Assembly: GCA_028571685.1 (NCBI GenBank)
Contig: CM053140.1
Location: 152,877,701 to 152,941,700, forward strand
Length of the DNA stretch: 64,000 bases
Reading direction: 5' to 3'
Source: Heterohyrax brucei
Lineage: Eukaryota; Chordata; Mammalia; Hyracoidea; Procaviidae
The notes under the pieces are model-generated. The model was not told the DNA's origin. It made no database searches and saw only the letters and a program-made list of their open reading frames with translations. Every line of letters starts with the position of its first letter. The first letter of the stretch is position 1. The position numbers and the translations under genes were made by a program. Shown in pieces: positions 34,632 through 46,152 of this stretch.

Positions 34632-35128
34632 TGTCTTAGTCATTTAGTGCTGCCGTAACAGAAATACCACAAGTGGATGGTTTTATTAAGAGAAATTTAT
34701 TTTCTTGCAGAAAAGCAGGCTAAAATCCCAATTTCAGGACACCAGCTCCTGAAAAACTCTTTCTCTGTTGATTTGGGAGGAAGATCTTTGTCATCAATCT
34801 TCCCCAGGACTGGGGTCTTCTGAGGTACAGGGACCCTGGGTCCAAAGGATGTACTCTCCTCCTGGTACTACTTCTTTCCTGACAGAATGAGATCTCCAAC
34901 ATTCTGCTTGGCTTCCCTTTCTTTCGAATCTAGAGACTGCCTCAAGGCATAAAATAATCTTGCACATTGAGTCTTGCCTCACTAACACAATCACCACATA
35001 CTCTCCCTCCTTAACATAATAGAGGCAAGATTTACAGCATATAGGAAAATCATACAACATCAAACAAGAATCATGACTGAGCCAAATTATTACACACATT
35101 ATTGGCAGACACAATATAATTCATGATA
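34632..35128 (-). mobile_element. MaLR-like solo LTR in RTE, antisense
   Basis: Solo LTR fossil of about 497 bp, starting TGTCTTAGTCATTTAGTGCT. RTE sequence resumes directly on both sides. Target-site repeats CTCAG (34627-34631) and CTTGG (35129-35133) are 5 bp long and diverged. It is younger than the RTE copy. Confidence 0.85.
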
Positions 35129-35729
35129 CTTGGTATACAGTTGAACAGATACAGTGAAAGTCATACTATGGTGAAAGTCATGCACACATTTCCTGAGTTT
35201 AAACCATGCAGTGTTCTTTCTTCTGTTCGAATAACTGCCTCTTGATTCATGCACAGATTCCTCATGAGCACAACTAATGTTCTTGAATTCCTATTCTTTG
35301 TGATGTTATCCATAATTTGTTACAATCCACAAAGTCAAACGTCTTTGCAGAGCCAATAAAACACAGGTAAACATCTTTTTGGTAGTTTCTGCTTTCAGCC
35401 AAGATCGATCTAACATCAGCAGTGTTATCCCTGGTTCTGTATCCACTTCTAAATACAGTCTGCATTTCTGGCAATTTCCTGTCAATATACTGCTGCAGAC
35501 ACTTTTGAATGATCTTTAGCAATATTTCAATGGCACTTGGCTCATGTGGTATTAATGATATTGTTTGAAAACTTCTGGATTCTTTGAATCACCTTTCCTG
35601 GGAATAGGCATAAATATAGATCCTCTATCAGTCTGTTAGCAAGGTAACTGTCCTCAATTTCTTGGTATGGACAAGTGAGCACTCCCCATCACTACATCAG
35701 TTTGTTGAAACATCTCAACTGATATTCTG

Positions 35730-35831
35730 TCAGTTCTTGGAGTCTTGCTTTTCACCAATGCCTTCAGTGAAGCGTGAACGTCAGTTCTTGGAGTCTTGCC
35801 TTTCACCAATGCCTTCAGTGAAGCGTGAACG
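35730..35831. repeat. 51-bp tandem duplication inside RTE
   Basis: Two units, 35730-35780 and 35781-35831, each beginning TCAGTTCTTGGAGTCTTGC and ending AAGCGTGAACG, with one mismatch visible. A third unit start (TCAGTTCCTG) is the ordinary RTE sequence that follows. The length is a multiple of three. Confidence 0.95.
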
Positions 35832-36885
35832 TCAGTTCCTGATCACATGCTACCTATTGAAATGGTTGAAGATTGACTAATTCTTTTTGGTATAATGACT
35901 CTGTATTCTTTCCAACTTCTTTTGATGCTTCCTGCATTGTTTAATATTTTCCCTGTATAATCCTTCACTATTGCAACGCAAGTCTTGAGAGTTTTCTTCA
36001 GTTCTTTCAGTCTGAAAAATGCTGTGTTCTTCTATTTTGTTTTTCTCTTTCCACTCTTTAAACATTTCATTATAATACTTTGCTCTGTCTTCTCTCCCTG
36101 CTCTTTGAAATCTTCTGTTCAGTTCTTTTACTTCATCATTGCTTCCTTTTGCTTCAGCTGCTTGATGCTGAACAGCAAGTTTCAGAACCTCTTCTGACAT
36201 CATTTTGGTTGTTTCTTTTTAACCACTTCTTGCTTTCTTCATGCATGATGTCCTCGCACCAAATCATCTGGTCTTCAGCCATTAGTGATCAATGCATCAA
36301 ATCTGTTGTTGAGATGGTCTCCAAGTTTAGATGGGAAGTGCTCAAGGTCACACTTCAGTTCTCCTAGACTTACCCTAATTTTCTTCAGTTTCAATTTAAA
36401 GTTCCATACGGGCTATTGGAAGTCTCTTCCACAGTTGACTCCTGGTTTGTTCTGACTTATGATATTGAGCTTTTCATCATCTCCTTCTGAAGATGTGATC
36501 TATTTGACTCCTGTGCAATTCTATCTCACAAAGTCCATGTGTACAATAGCTGTTTATATTGGTGAAAAAAGATATTTGCAATAAAGAAGTATTGATCTTA
36601 TGAAATTCTATCATGAGATGTCAGCTATCATTTCTATCGCCAAGGCCATATTTTCTGACTACCAATCCTTCTTTATTGCTTTCAAATTTTCTATTCCAAT
36701 CACCAATAATTATCAATGCATCCTGACTGCATGATGGATTAATTTCAGACTGTAGAAGCTGGAAAAATCTTTCATTTGTTCTCTTTGGTCTTAGTGGTTG
36801 GTTCATAAATTCATATGAGTTGTAATAACTCGTCTTTCTTGTAAGTGTATGACTATTATCATATCAATGACAGCATTGCAAGTTT

Positions 36886-37115
36886 ATATTTTTTGGTTAG
36901 CAGTAGGATTGCCTTCAGTTGGATCTGACTTGACAGCACTTGGTTTGGCTGGCTAGAGCTCTGCACCAAAATGGTTAAGAGCTTGACTGCTAACTGAAAG
37001 ATCAGCAGTTCAAATCCGCCAGCCACTCCTTGGAAACCCAATGGGGCAGTTCTGCTCTGTCCTATAGGTTCACTTTGAGTTAGAAATGACTCAATGCCAA
37101 CAATTTTATTTACTA
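36886..37115 (+). repeat. AfroSINE tail fragment plus AfroSINE
   Basis: First a tail-only piece (36919-36953, GGATCTGACTTGACAGCACT TGGTTTGGCT). Then a near-complete sense copy (about 36955-37115) with ATGGTTAAGAGCTTGACTGC, CAGTTCAAATCCGCCAGCCA, GGGGCAGTTCTGCTCTGTCC and GAAATGACTCAATGCC. Confidence 0.85.
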
Positions 37116-37166
37116 TTTTGTAGTGTCTACTTCACTGATTCTGCATCTCTAGAGAACCCAGCTTAA
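37116..37166 (+). mobile_element. Possible ERV-L LTR terminal remnant
   Basis: TTCACTGATTCTGCATCTCT then AGAGAACCCAGCTTAACACA matches the last ~40 bp of MLT2-like LTRs. It could be the far end of the ERV-L fossil that begins at 28998, but there is too little sequence to be sure. Confidence 0.4.
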
Positions 37167-38605
37167 CACAAGCATTTATTGAACCATTTATTTTTTTACA
37201 TTTGAAAATTCAAAGAGGAGGCAGAGCAAACATGGCAGACTAGACACATGACTCGATGATTCCCTCTGAGAACTAAGGCCTGAAATGATAACTGAATGGA
37301 GCAGCGTGGACATCATGGGAGTGCTAGGATCTGGTGTAGGGCTGTCGGATTGAATTAAGCTCCAGTAATGCAGAAGCTATCTCTCTTAAAGATGAAGCAG
37401 TGGCTAGACTTACAAAAACAAAATGAGAGAAAATAAATAACCCAAGTAAGAAATGATGTGGCAGATGTCCTAACAGATCCAACTGAAATCAAAAGTATCA
37501 CAACAAAATACTAAAAAAGAGTATACTCTAACAGGTTTGAAAACTGAAAGGAAATGGACAAATTTCTAGATTCTTACAACCTACTGCAATTATCACAAAG
37601 AGAAGTAGACTAGCTTAATAAAACCATCACAAAAGAAGAGATTGAAAAAGTCATCAAAAAATTACATACTAAAAAAAGTCCTGGCCCAAGTGGCTTTACA
37701 GGAAAATTCTACCAAATTTTTAGAAAGGAGTGAACTCCAATACTGCTGAGGTACTTTCACAGTGTAGAAAAGCATGGAATACTCCAGAATTCATTCTATG
37801 AAGCCAACGTAACCTAGATACTAAAGCCAGTGAAAGATCCCACAAAAAGAGAAAATTACAGACCAATATCACTCAGGAACCTAGATGCAAAAATCTTCAA
37901 CAAAATCCTTGCCAATAGAATTCAACCACATATCAAATAATAATGATAATAATTCATCCTGACAAGATTAAATTCATACCACGGTAGTTCAATATCAGAA
38001 AAGGCTGGTTCAACATCAGAACAACAATTAATGTGATCAACCACATAAAAAACATAAAGAATCATCTGATTTTATCAATTGATGCAGCAAAGGCATTCAG
38101 CACAGTCTAACCACCATTCATACTAAAAACTGTCAGCAAAATAGGAATAGAGGGGAAATTCCTCAGTGCAATAAGGGGCATCTATGGAAAGCCAACTGCC
38201 TACATCATCCTGAAGGGAGAGAGACTGAAAGAATTCCTCCTGAGAAGGGGAACTAGACAAGGATGTCCAGTCTCACCACTTCTATTTACCGATGTACTAG
38301 AGGATACAGCCAGAGCAATTGCTCAAGACAAAAAAATAAAGGGCATCCACATCAGCAAAGAAGAAGTTGATATCTCCCTATTTGCAGATGATATGCTTGT
38401 ATATGCAGAAAATCCTAAAGAATCCATAAGTAAACTACTTGAACTAACATAAGAGTTCAGCAAAGTATCAGGATAATCATAAGTAAATCAGTAGGATTCT
38501 TTTACACCAACAAAGAGATCATCAAAGAAGAAATCACCAAATCTATAATATTTACTATAGCCCTCAAGAAGATAAAATACCTAGACATAGTCTAATTAGA
38601 GAAAT

Positions 38606-38720
38606 AAGAGAGCTATAGTTCAAATCCTGCAGGTGCTCTGTGGAAGCTCTATGGGGCAGTTCAACTCTGAGCTCTAGGGTTGCTATGAGTTGGACCCAAC
38701 TTGATGGCATTTGGTGGGTT
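38606..38720 (+). repeat. AfroSINE (head-truncated) in L1 ORF2
   Basis: CAAATCCTGCAGGTGCTCTG, TATGGGGCAGTTCAACTCTG and GAGTTGGACCCAACTTGATG. L1 ORF2 sequence continues on both sides. Confidence 0.9.
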
Positions 38721-40633
38721 ATATAGAGAGAATTACAAGACCTTACTGCAAGAAACCAAAAGAGACTTACTTAAATGGAGAAGCCCACCCTGCTCAAGGA
38801 TAGGAAGACTTAACAGTGTGAAAATGTCTATTGTGTCCAAAGCAATCTACATGTACAATGCAATTGCAATACAAAATCCAGTGGCGATTTTTAGAGAGAT
38901 GAAGACGCAAATTACCAACTTTGGAAAGGGAAGGAACCCAGCATAAGCAAAGCACTACTGAAGAACAGGAACACAGTGGGAGGCTTCACACTGCCCGACA
39001 TTAGAACCTGTTACATTGCCACAGTCAAAACAGCCTGGTACTGGTACAAAGAGAGACATATAGACCAGCGGAACAGAGTTGAGACCCAGAGTTTCCACCA
39101 GCCTCTTGTGAGTAGTTGACATTTGACAAAGGCCCTAAGACTGTAAAGTGGGGTAAAAACAGTCTCTTCAACAACCAGTGCTGGCAAAATTGGATATCCA
39201 TCTGCAAAAAAAAATGAAGCAAGACCCATATCTCACACCTTACACAAAAACTAAGTCAAAGTGGATCAAAGAGCTAAATACTAATCCTAAAACGATAAAG
39301 ATCATGTAAGAAAAAAAGAGAGTCAACAATGAGAGTTTTAATACAGTTTAGACTTCAAAATATGTCACACAAAGCATGATCAACAGAAGAGAAAATAGAT
39401 GATTGAGAACTACTAAGAATCAAACACTTTTACTCATCCAAAGACTTTATCAGAAGAGTTAAAAAACTGCTGACAGAATGGGAAAAAATATTTGGCAACT
39501 ACATGTTAGATCTGATCTGATCTCTAAAATCTACAAGGTACTGCAAAATATCAACAAGAAAAAGGTAAATAATTCAATTAAGCAATGGACAAAGGAGGTG
39601 GACAGACACGTTCCCAAAGAGGAAATCCTGGCAGCTGAAATACACGTAAGGAAATGCTCAGAGTCATTAGCTACCAGAGAAATCCAAATTAAAACTTCAG
39701 TGAGATATTATCTCACCCCAGCAAGGTTGGCCAGGAGCCAAAAACACAGAACAAGTGCTGGAGAGGTTGCAGAGAGATCTGTACCCTCCTACCCTGCTGA
39801 CAGGACTGCAAAATGATACAACCTCCTTGGAAAGCAATTGCGCCCTTCCTTAAAAAGCTAGAAATAGAAATACAGTTTGATCCAGTAATTCCATTGCTCG
39901 GAATATATCCCACAAAAGCAAATGCACACAAATATTTATTGCAGCACAGTCCACAGTAACAAAAAGATAATATCAACCTCGAAGCCCGTCAACAGGTGAA
40001 TGGATAAACAAACTATGGTAGGTATACACAGTGGAACACTATGCAATTATAAGGAATAATGGTGATTTTAGGGAGCATCTCATAACCTGGCTACATTTCG
40101 AAGACATTATGCTGAGTGAAATCAGTCAGCGGCAAAAAGACAAGTATTGTATGAGATCCCTATTATAAGGACTTACAAATAGACTCATGGACAGAAAAAA
40201 AGAAAGACTCTGATGATTACAAGAGTTGGGAGGGAGGGACAGGGCTCGTTGTAGAACAGATAGTTGACAGCAGTTTAGTCAGGTGAAAGCAGTGATAGCA
40301 CACTGTAGAAAACAGATCAAATTAAATGGACTTCACTGTGAACTGATAGTTCTAATCTCAACCCAATATTGCAAGGATAGATGAGCAGGGGTTGGGGTCT
40401 GGTGGCCATACTCTCAGAGGCCATTGAGACCAGTGGGCATAACTAGCGTGTTGCTAAGACAGTCTCTTATGCCGCATATTTGTGAATGGTATCTGGGGTC
40501 TTAAAACCCAGTATGCTGCCATCTGAAGTACACCAAATGGTCCCAACTCATTTGGAACAGATGATCATTGAGAACAACAAAGATACGAGGAAAAATGAGC
40601 TTAAGAGACAGAAGGACCCATGTGAAGAGCAGA

Positions 40634-40728
40634 CCTTGCCAGGAAACACTGCTGAGGTCAAATCTTTGGACAAAAATGGACTGGACCCAGGGACACAATG
40701 TGACCATATAGTGTGTGTACTTTATGAT
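40634..40728 (+). repeat. Extra copy of a 95-bp L1 3'-UTR segment
   Basis: CCTTGCCAGGAAACACTGCT through GTGTGTACTTTATGAT, repeated at 40900-40994 with one mismatch. By comparison with the other L1 3' UTRs here, the downstream copy is in the normal position and this one is displaced about 266 bp upstream. Confidence 0.93.
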
Positions 40729-40899
40729 AGTGTCTGGCTACCACCAAAGACAGCCGTGATGGGGCACACAATGCTGAGACCCTGTGACAACATGAGGAAA
40801 AGAGGGGTGCAGCTCAAGAACTCTAGTAAAAGACCTCAGCTGATGATTTGACAACCTGGAAGATTCCCTGGGACTGTGGCCCCTAGACATGCCGCTGTC

Positions 40900-40994
40900 C
40901 CTTGCCAGGAAACACTGCTGAGGTCAAATCTTTGGACAAAAATGGACTAGACCCAGGGACACAATGTGACCATATAGTGTGTGTACTTTATGAT
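40900..40994 (+). repeat. Ancestral-position copy of the 95-bp L1 3'-UTR segment
   Basis: It lies between the CTGGGACTGTGGCCCCTAGA block and TTCTATGCATTTATAGGAGG, which is the order seen in the other L1 3' UTRs (about 20450-20590). Confidence 0.9.
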
Positions 40995-41215
40995 TCTATG
41001 CATTTATAGGAGGCTGTCCTCCTGGTCTCTTTCTATATGGGAGTGAAGATGATGGAGAGAAGAGGACAGAAATTTTTAAGAGGATACCACAAGTAAAGAA
41101 CAAAAAGAAAGATTGTGATTTCACCAGGCAAGGAAAGCAAAACGAGCTACAGATAGGCAGGCATGCAAAATTAACTTGGATTGTATACTTTCACTTAATC
41201 ACTATAACAAAAAAA

Positions 41216-42107
41216 ATCTAGAAAATAAAATTCAAAGAAATACAAGCTATTACTATATACTGAAAAATACAAATTGTATTGACACTAATTGCTCCTTATG
41301 GTCTCTACTTACATACATGTCATTAAATTTAATTTTCTGTATTTACTTTTGTTTGTTATGCCAAATTTGTTTCACTATAGTAAGTTCATATAGTCACACT
41401 GTGAAGTTTTGGATATATATGAAATTATGAGTAAAATTGACATGTCCAATAATCTCACCATTCAGAAATAATTGCTATTAATCTATTTTATACTGTTGTC
41501 TATCCAGTATGTCTATCCAGATGTGCATTTCACAGTGTACTGTTATATAAGAGCTTTTTTGTGGTCACATCTTCCTTCAGTAGGCTTCAGTGTCTCTAGT
41601 TTTCCTTACTGGGATCTCAGGTTGTAGACAATAAAGGCAATATGTATGCAGATCATTTCCTACTTTGGCATGCCAGTTTATGACCTACATTAAATCATTC
41701 TAAGTAATATTTCACAATTATGGCAGCGCAGAACACAACCCTCTATGTGAAAATACTCAGAGCCGTTTTTGACCGTTTCAATGAAGGAATGCTTTGGTTA
41801 GCATTTAGTATGCCCTTTTTAATACTGGCAAGTTACACTTAGTCTGAATTTTTTACACTTAGTCTGGATTCTTTTTAATCCTGTGTCTTTAAATATAATT
41901 TATAATGTATTTATTCACATTCATACATTTCTATTGGCATGCTTCAAGCTACAGATTTATTCTTTTCACTGTTACTTGGTATCTCTCCTTAAACTCTGAT
42001 ACCTCTGCGATGTGTCTAATTCTGCCCTGTCCTCCCTTTTGGTGTATTCTACATACAGCAGCTGCAAGAATATATTTAAAGTGTCATTAGATCATATTGC
42101 TTTTAAT
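41216..42107. other. Unassigned stretch
   Basis: Frames at 41176-41430 and 41905-42090 are AT-rich with no family signature. A block near 42050-42090 may be an old LINE fragment, but I cannot place it. Confidence 0.4.
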
Positions 42108-42292
42108 ACACATGCTACTGTGTGCACTTGGTGGATTTCTACTCATAGTGGTTCTGTAAGACAGAGCAGAAGTGTTCCACAGTGTTTCCTGCACTGTAAT
42201 TTCTATGGGACAATACACTTAAGTCTTTTCTTCCACATGGGTTCGAGCCTCCCAGCTTTCTGTTAGCAGCCAAGTGCTTAACCATTGCATAC
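42108..42292 (-). repeat. AfroSINE-related SINE, longer variant, antisense
   Basis: GTAAGACAGAGCAGAAGTGT, a long middle block, GGGTTCGAGCCTCCCAGCTT, and TTAGCAGCCAAGTGCTTAAC. Diverged. Confidence 0.65.
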
Positions 42293-42303
42293 GTATGTTT
42301 ATA

Positions 42304-42502
42304 AACCCAACCAAAGTCATTGATTGATTCTGACTTGTAGCAACCCTAACCCCACTGTCTTCAAGTCAAGTTCACATCGTAGGAGCCTTAAAGGATGGGG
42401 TAGAACTTCTCTGGAGTTTCCAAGGAAGAACTGGTGGATTCAAACTGACAGTCTTATGGTTAGCAGCCAAACACTTAACTACTACTTCACCAGAGCTCCT
42501 AA
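42304..42502 (-). repeat. AfroSINE, antisense
   Basis: AACCCAACCAAAGTCATTGA, GGTAGAACTTCTCTGGAGTT, GTTAGCAGCCAAACACTTAA and CTACTTCACCAGAGCTCCT. Confidence 0.85.
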
Positions 42503-42520
42503 ATGTATATGTGTATATCT

Positions 42521-42690
42521 GTCATCCCCAAACCCTGGTAGTGTAGTGGCTAAGTATTACAGCTGTCAACCAAAAGCTCATATCCACCAGCCCCTTCTTG
42601 GAAACTCTATAGGGCAGTTCTACTCTGTTCTACAGGGTTGCTATGCATTGGAATTGACTCAATAGCAGTGGGTTTGATTTGATTTTTATC
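42521..42690 (+). repeat. AfroSINE
   Basis: CCAAACCCTGGTAGTGTAGT, GGCTAAGTATTACAGCTGTC, TAGGGCAGTTCTACTCTGTT and GAATTGACTCAATAGCAGTG, with a GTTTGATTTGATTTTT tail. It forms an inverted pair with the antisense copy just upstream. A degenerate TCTA/CCAT tract follows (~42693-42735). Confidence 0.92.
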
Positions 42691-43117
42691 TATCATCTGT
42701 CCATCTGTTTGTCTGTGTATCTATCCATCTATCAATATCAGAGTGGTTTTCACACACTACCGGTTCTATGACTGGCCTTTATCTACTTGTTACTTCTCTA
42801 AAGGTACTTGCTCCTATTCTCACCAAACTTTTTAGGCTGCATTGGCTTCATTAATATCTTTATTTTGTGGATATTTCAGTTTTTATTTCTACAACTGATT
42901 GTCTTAATAACACATCTTAGTTTCTTTTCATACGCTAATTCCTTAAATGATACTTCTTAACCTAAAACTATCTCCTCCTACTGTTCGTATGGCCATTAGT
43001 ACAAGTCAAAATTATGGTAAACTTTAGTTTATTTGATTCCCTCCTCTGATGAACCTTCATGTGAGACAAGATCATAACTATCTTATTCCTCACTGAAAAA
43101 TATTTTGACCGTATAAA

Positions 43118-43312
43118 AATGAAGGATCCCCTGGGTATCATAGACCCTATGTGCCAGGTTACTAACCAAAAAGTTAGCAGTCTATACCTACCAAGTGTTC
43201 TCTCAGAAGAAAGTCACAGCTGTCTACTTCCAAAGGCCATAGGCAATAAAATTCTGTCAAACACGGCATCACTATGATACAAAATTGACTCAAAGGCAAC
43301 TGTTATGTAAAT
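43118..43312 (+). repeat. Diverged AfroSINE-related SINE
   Basis: GATCCCCTGGGTATCATAGA, TACTAACCAAAAAGTTAGCA, a longer middle block and CAAAATTGACTCAAAGGCAA. Confidence 0.65.
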
Positions 43313-45225
43313 GAAAAAATATTTAAGAAGTGGCTTGAATGTCACAAGGCTTAAGCAGGTTATTGGAGTCTCAAAGACCATCCTCAGGCTTGATGATTTC
43401 AAGGAGGTCTCAGAAGACCTGTTATATTGTTATTTTTTTTTATCACACTGAAATCACATAGATTAAAAATCAATGATTAAAAACTGCTTGGGGTGAAAAG
43501 TTTAAGTAAAACCAGATGTAAACTTCCAGGTATCGTCTTGCAGTGGAGTTGTACAGACACACTTAATTATCCCAGCAGTGATATGTGACTAAATGTACAA
43601 GGTATTACCAATCAGGGAAGTTCATCCCAAATTTGGTGTTTGGGATTTTTATTAGCAACTAGTAGCATGAGAATGCAATGCTGGTGTAACTATTTCTTGC
43701 TCCCTAGAACAAAAACAGATTCTTAAAAAATCATGTTACTATAAAATACCTGATCAAACTGGTATCACATGGCCCAAGGACACAGGCATATAAAAATGTT
43801 TTTATCAGATAAAATATTTCAAAGGCTCAGAACTAATCTTGGCCAGGAGCTGGCCAAGGACCAGTCCTGAAGACAGGCCTTTCTGGGGATATCAAAGGTT
43901 TTAAGCAATCCAAGCCTGCTGGGTTCATCTTTTCTTTCACAACAGGAAACTAAGTTCAAATAGAGGAGCAGCTATTCAAAATACTAAGGTTTTATCCTCT
44001 CAAGGAAGTACAGATTTCAAACAAAGCATTTCTTACTCTGTATGGTTTTGATATACACAGATTTTAGTTACCATGGTTCAGTTACAATGATATCTACCCT
44101 TAATGACATGGTTCAAATTTCAATGACTGCAGTTCACAACTATGTAAAGTATGAACTTTGCTATTAGCTCCTCAGTCTACAAGTCAGTATGTAAATAACA
44201 GCTGTGAGTCTTACAAAAATTATTAATCAAAAGAGTGAATGGTAAACAACAATTAAAGTTCAACAAAGAAACAAACAAATGAAATTTGAATCAAATACAA
44301 ATGAAATTATAGAAGAAATTACTAATCACAGCAATGTTGACACTGTCACCATTTGAAAGACTCTAGAAATGCAGTTGTTCTTGTTGTATGTTCTCAAGTC
44401 AATTTTGACTCCTAGTTAATACTGTAAGACTACCACATATGGTATGGAACTACCCCATATGGTTTCCAAGACTATAAACTTCATGAATGAAGATCACCAG
44501 GTCTTTTCTCCAGTAAAGCAGCAGGTGGATTTGACCCATGACTTTTTAGTTATCAGCTAACCATTTAATCACTGATTCCCTAGAGCTCCTTAGAAATTCA
44601 CCTAGAATAACTTAATAAAGGTAAATGTATTGACATAAATTATGAAAGTGGTAGTGATAAAACAGAATGGACAAGTTCCAGAGGAAATGATAATGCCAAA
44701 AACTTGACATCAAAAATTCTCAGAAATATTCCATGACATTGAAGCAAAAAGAAGAAATGTTGAAAGCTGACCCAAATTTTAAAAGGAGGACAATTCACCA
44801 AGGCAAAGAGAAGCTGCTTTGTAAAGTTAAGTACTAAGAAGTTAGCTATAACTATTCAAATAATTCAATAAGCTTTTCTGACAAAGAAGTAAAACATTTT
44901 CATTCACAATATGTCTAAAGTTTTAAGTTATAGTATGCTAAAAAAATACTAGTTTTATGATTAAGTTTTTTATTTCTCTATACATTCACAACCAATGGAA
45001 GGTAAGTTTTTTAATGCTTTGCCAAAAATTTTGAAAGGTCATGGAACAATCATAATTTTCTCTATAAATTTTCAAGCTTACTTTGTCATTTTTATAATCT
45101 TAGAGTATCTGTGAAGTGAAGGCAACATGTGTTAAATGAAAATAATAAACTTCTGCTTGAATACTTAGTTTTTGTGTATCTTCTTCTTTGCCCTATTGGT
45201 TTCTGAAGTATAAAACTATAACTTG
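43313..45225. other. Mostly unassigned; possible old DNA-transposon remnant
   Basis: Parts of 44040-44370 and 44593-44960 (TAGTTACCATGGTTCAGTTA, AATTATAGAAGAAATTACTA, ACACTGTCACCATTTGAAAG) faintly resemble pogo/Tigger-type transposon sequence, split by a SINE at 44374. The resemblance is weak and I could not find terminal repeats. Confidence 0.25.
44374..44592 (-). repeat. AfroSINE-related SINE, longer variant, antisense
   Basis: TCTCAAGTCAATTTTGACTC, GGAACTACCCCATATGGTTT, a middle block ending GGATTTGACCCATGAC, then CACTGATTCCCTAGAGCTCCT. Confidence 0.65.
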
Positions 45226-45256
45226 GGATCTGACTCGACGGCACTTGGCTTGGCTG
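45226..45256 (+). repeat. Ultrashort AfroSINE 3'-tail insert
   Basis: Exactly GGATCTGACTCGACGGCACT TGGCTTGGCTG in AT-rich DNA. No SINE body is present. Nearby TATAAA on both sides (about 45210 and 45257) could be a short target duplication. Confidence 0.7.
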
Positions 45257-45405
45257 TATAAATTTTATATACTGATAACAAGATCACAAAACTTTGATCA
45301 AAATAAAAATACCCTAATGACCATTATTTATTTTACATGAGCAGTGGACAGTGAAATAAGATACAAAAAAAAAAAAATGCTGAGCACAAAATTTTAAATG
45401 GCTAT

Positions 45406-45974
45406 TGTTTTAGTCAGCTAATGCTGCTTTAACAGAAATACCACCAGTGAATGTCTTTCACAAAAAAAAGTTTATTCTTTAACAGTCCAGTAGGCTACAA
45501 GTTCCAATTCACAGTGTCTGCTCCAGGGTAAGACTTTACTTCTTTTGTCTCTTTTGGCTCTGGAGGACAGTTCTTGTGTTACATCAGTTTCTGGTCAGGT
45601 TGCATCTTGGCATAGGAGCCTCGGGTCTGAAGGATGCACTCAGTTCCCAGTACTGCTGTCTTGATAATATGAAGTTCCCAGCTCTCCGTTTGCTTCCCTG
45701 TCTTTTTATCTCTTATAGGACAAAAGGTACTGCAAACCACCCTCCAGGGAAACTCTCTTAATACAGGAGCAGGGAAGTGATTTTAGGATGGGTTCTACAG
45801 TCCCACCCTAATCATCTTTAACATAAACTGTTACCTGCATGCAGAGATTAGCATTTATAGCATAGGAAAATCACAAAATGAAGAACAATCATAAAATGTC
45901 AGGAATCACGGCTCAGTTAAATGGCCACACATATTTTGGTGGGTGGGGGGGGACACAGTTCAATCCATGGCACA
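45406..45974 (-). mobile_element. MaLR-like solo LTR, antisense
   Basis: It starts TGTTTTAGTCAGCTAATGCT and ends in a GGGGGGGGACACAGTTCAAT CCATGGCA stretch. It is the same family as 5136-5661. Target duplication is unclear. The frame 45576-45761 is incidental. Confidence 0.85.
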
Positions 45975-46002
45975 ATTATCTTCGCCTTTATAATTTATTC
46001 AT

Positions 46003-46027
46003 CTCGACGGCACTTGGCTTGGCTGGC
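46003..46027 (+). repeat. Ultrashort AfroSINE 3'-tail insert
   Basis: CTCGACGGCACTTGGCTTGG CTGGC, 25 bp, flanked by AT-rich DNA without any SINE body. Confidence 0.65.
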
Positions 46028-46152
46028 AATAAATTTTAAGTTCAAGTATGTACCTAGAAGAGTCTAACAATTTGGCTATATGTGTGTCTTGATTCCCTAA
46101 TTACTTGCCATTTAAGCTTATCCTCCTAAATTTTCTCACTTCCTCTCAAATC

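Larger units (their letters stand above)
33783..36885 (-). repeat. RTE (BovB-like) LINE, antisense, long but broken
   Basis: A large copy of the afrotherian RTE on the minus strand, interrupted by a MaLR-like LTR (34632-35128). From right to left on plus it runs endonuclease part, linker, reverse transcriptase, C-terminus and tail. Minus-strand frames show: endonuclease DALIIIGDWNRKF and KYGLGDRNDS (36621-36806); linker VKELNRRFQRAGREDRAKYY (35877-36203); RT region YIDRKLPEMQTVFRSGYRTR and CFIGSAKTFDFVDCNKLW (35274-35522); C-terminal MVFSIVLYACPNW.. (34038-34247). It has many stops and frameshifts. The 3' tail at 33783 (TTGTTGTTAGGTGCTATCAA) resembles the AfroSINE tail. A 51-bp tandem duplication lies at 35730-35831. 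It interrupts ERV-L pol. Confidence 0.92.
37190..41215 (+). repeat. L1 with 5'-UTR-like start, internally shortened
   Basis: It starts with AGAGGAGGCAGAGCAAACAT GGCAGACTAG, like an L1 5' UTR. It then passes abruptly (about 37430) into the ORF2 reverse transcriptase region: AAAAAAGTCCTGGCCCAAGT at ~37672, a ..[14 protein letters not shown]-like stretch at ~38240-38280, and TTTGCAGATGATATGC (FADD box) at ~38380. The C-terminal domain lies in frame 39478-39816 (QWTKEVDRHVPKEEI). The 3' UTR runs ~40190-41215 and ends TTTCACTTAATCACTATAAC plus A-run. Large parts of ORF1 and the endonuclease are missing, and stops and frameshifts are common. It contains an AfroSINE (38606-38720) and a 95-bp duplicated UTR segment. 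Confidence 0.9.

Noticed and set aside
35877-36203. 108-residue coiled-coil-like protein (minus strand)
   Set aside because: Its charged, helical look (NRRFQRAGREDRAKYYNEM) is the known linker between endonuclease and reverse transcriptase in RTE elements.
33783-36885. Possible host gene with endonuclease and reverse transcriptase motifs
   Set aside because: The motif order, the tail sequence and several further truncated copies identify it as an RTE LINE. It is interrupted by an LTR and many stops.
42693-42735. CRISPR-like or regulatory short repeats
   Set aside because: It is only a degenerate TCTA/CCAT tetranucleotide tract after a SINE tail. The window is vertebrate DNA, and no array of spaced repeats exists.
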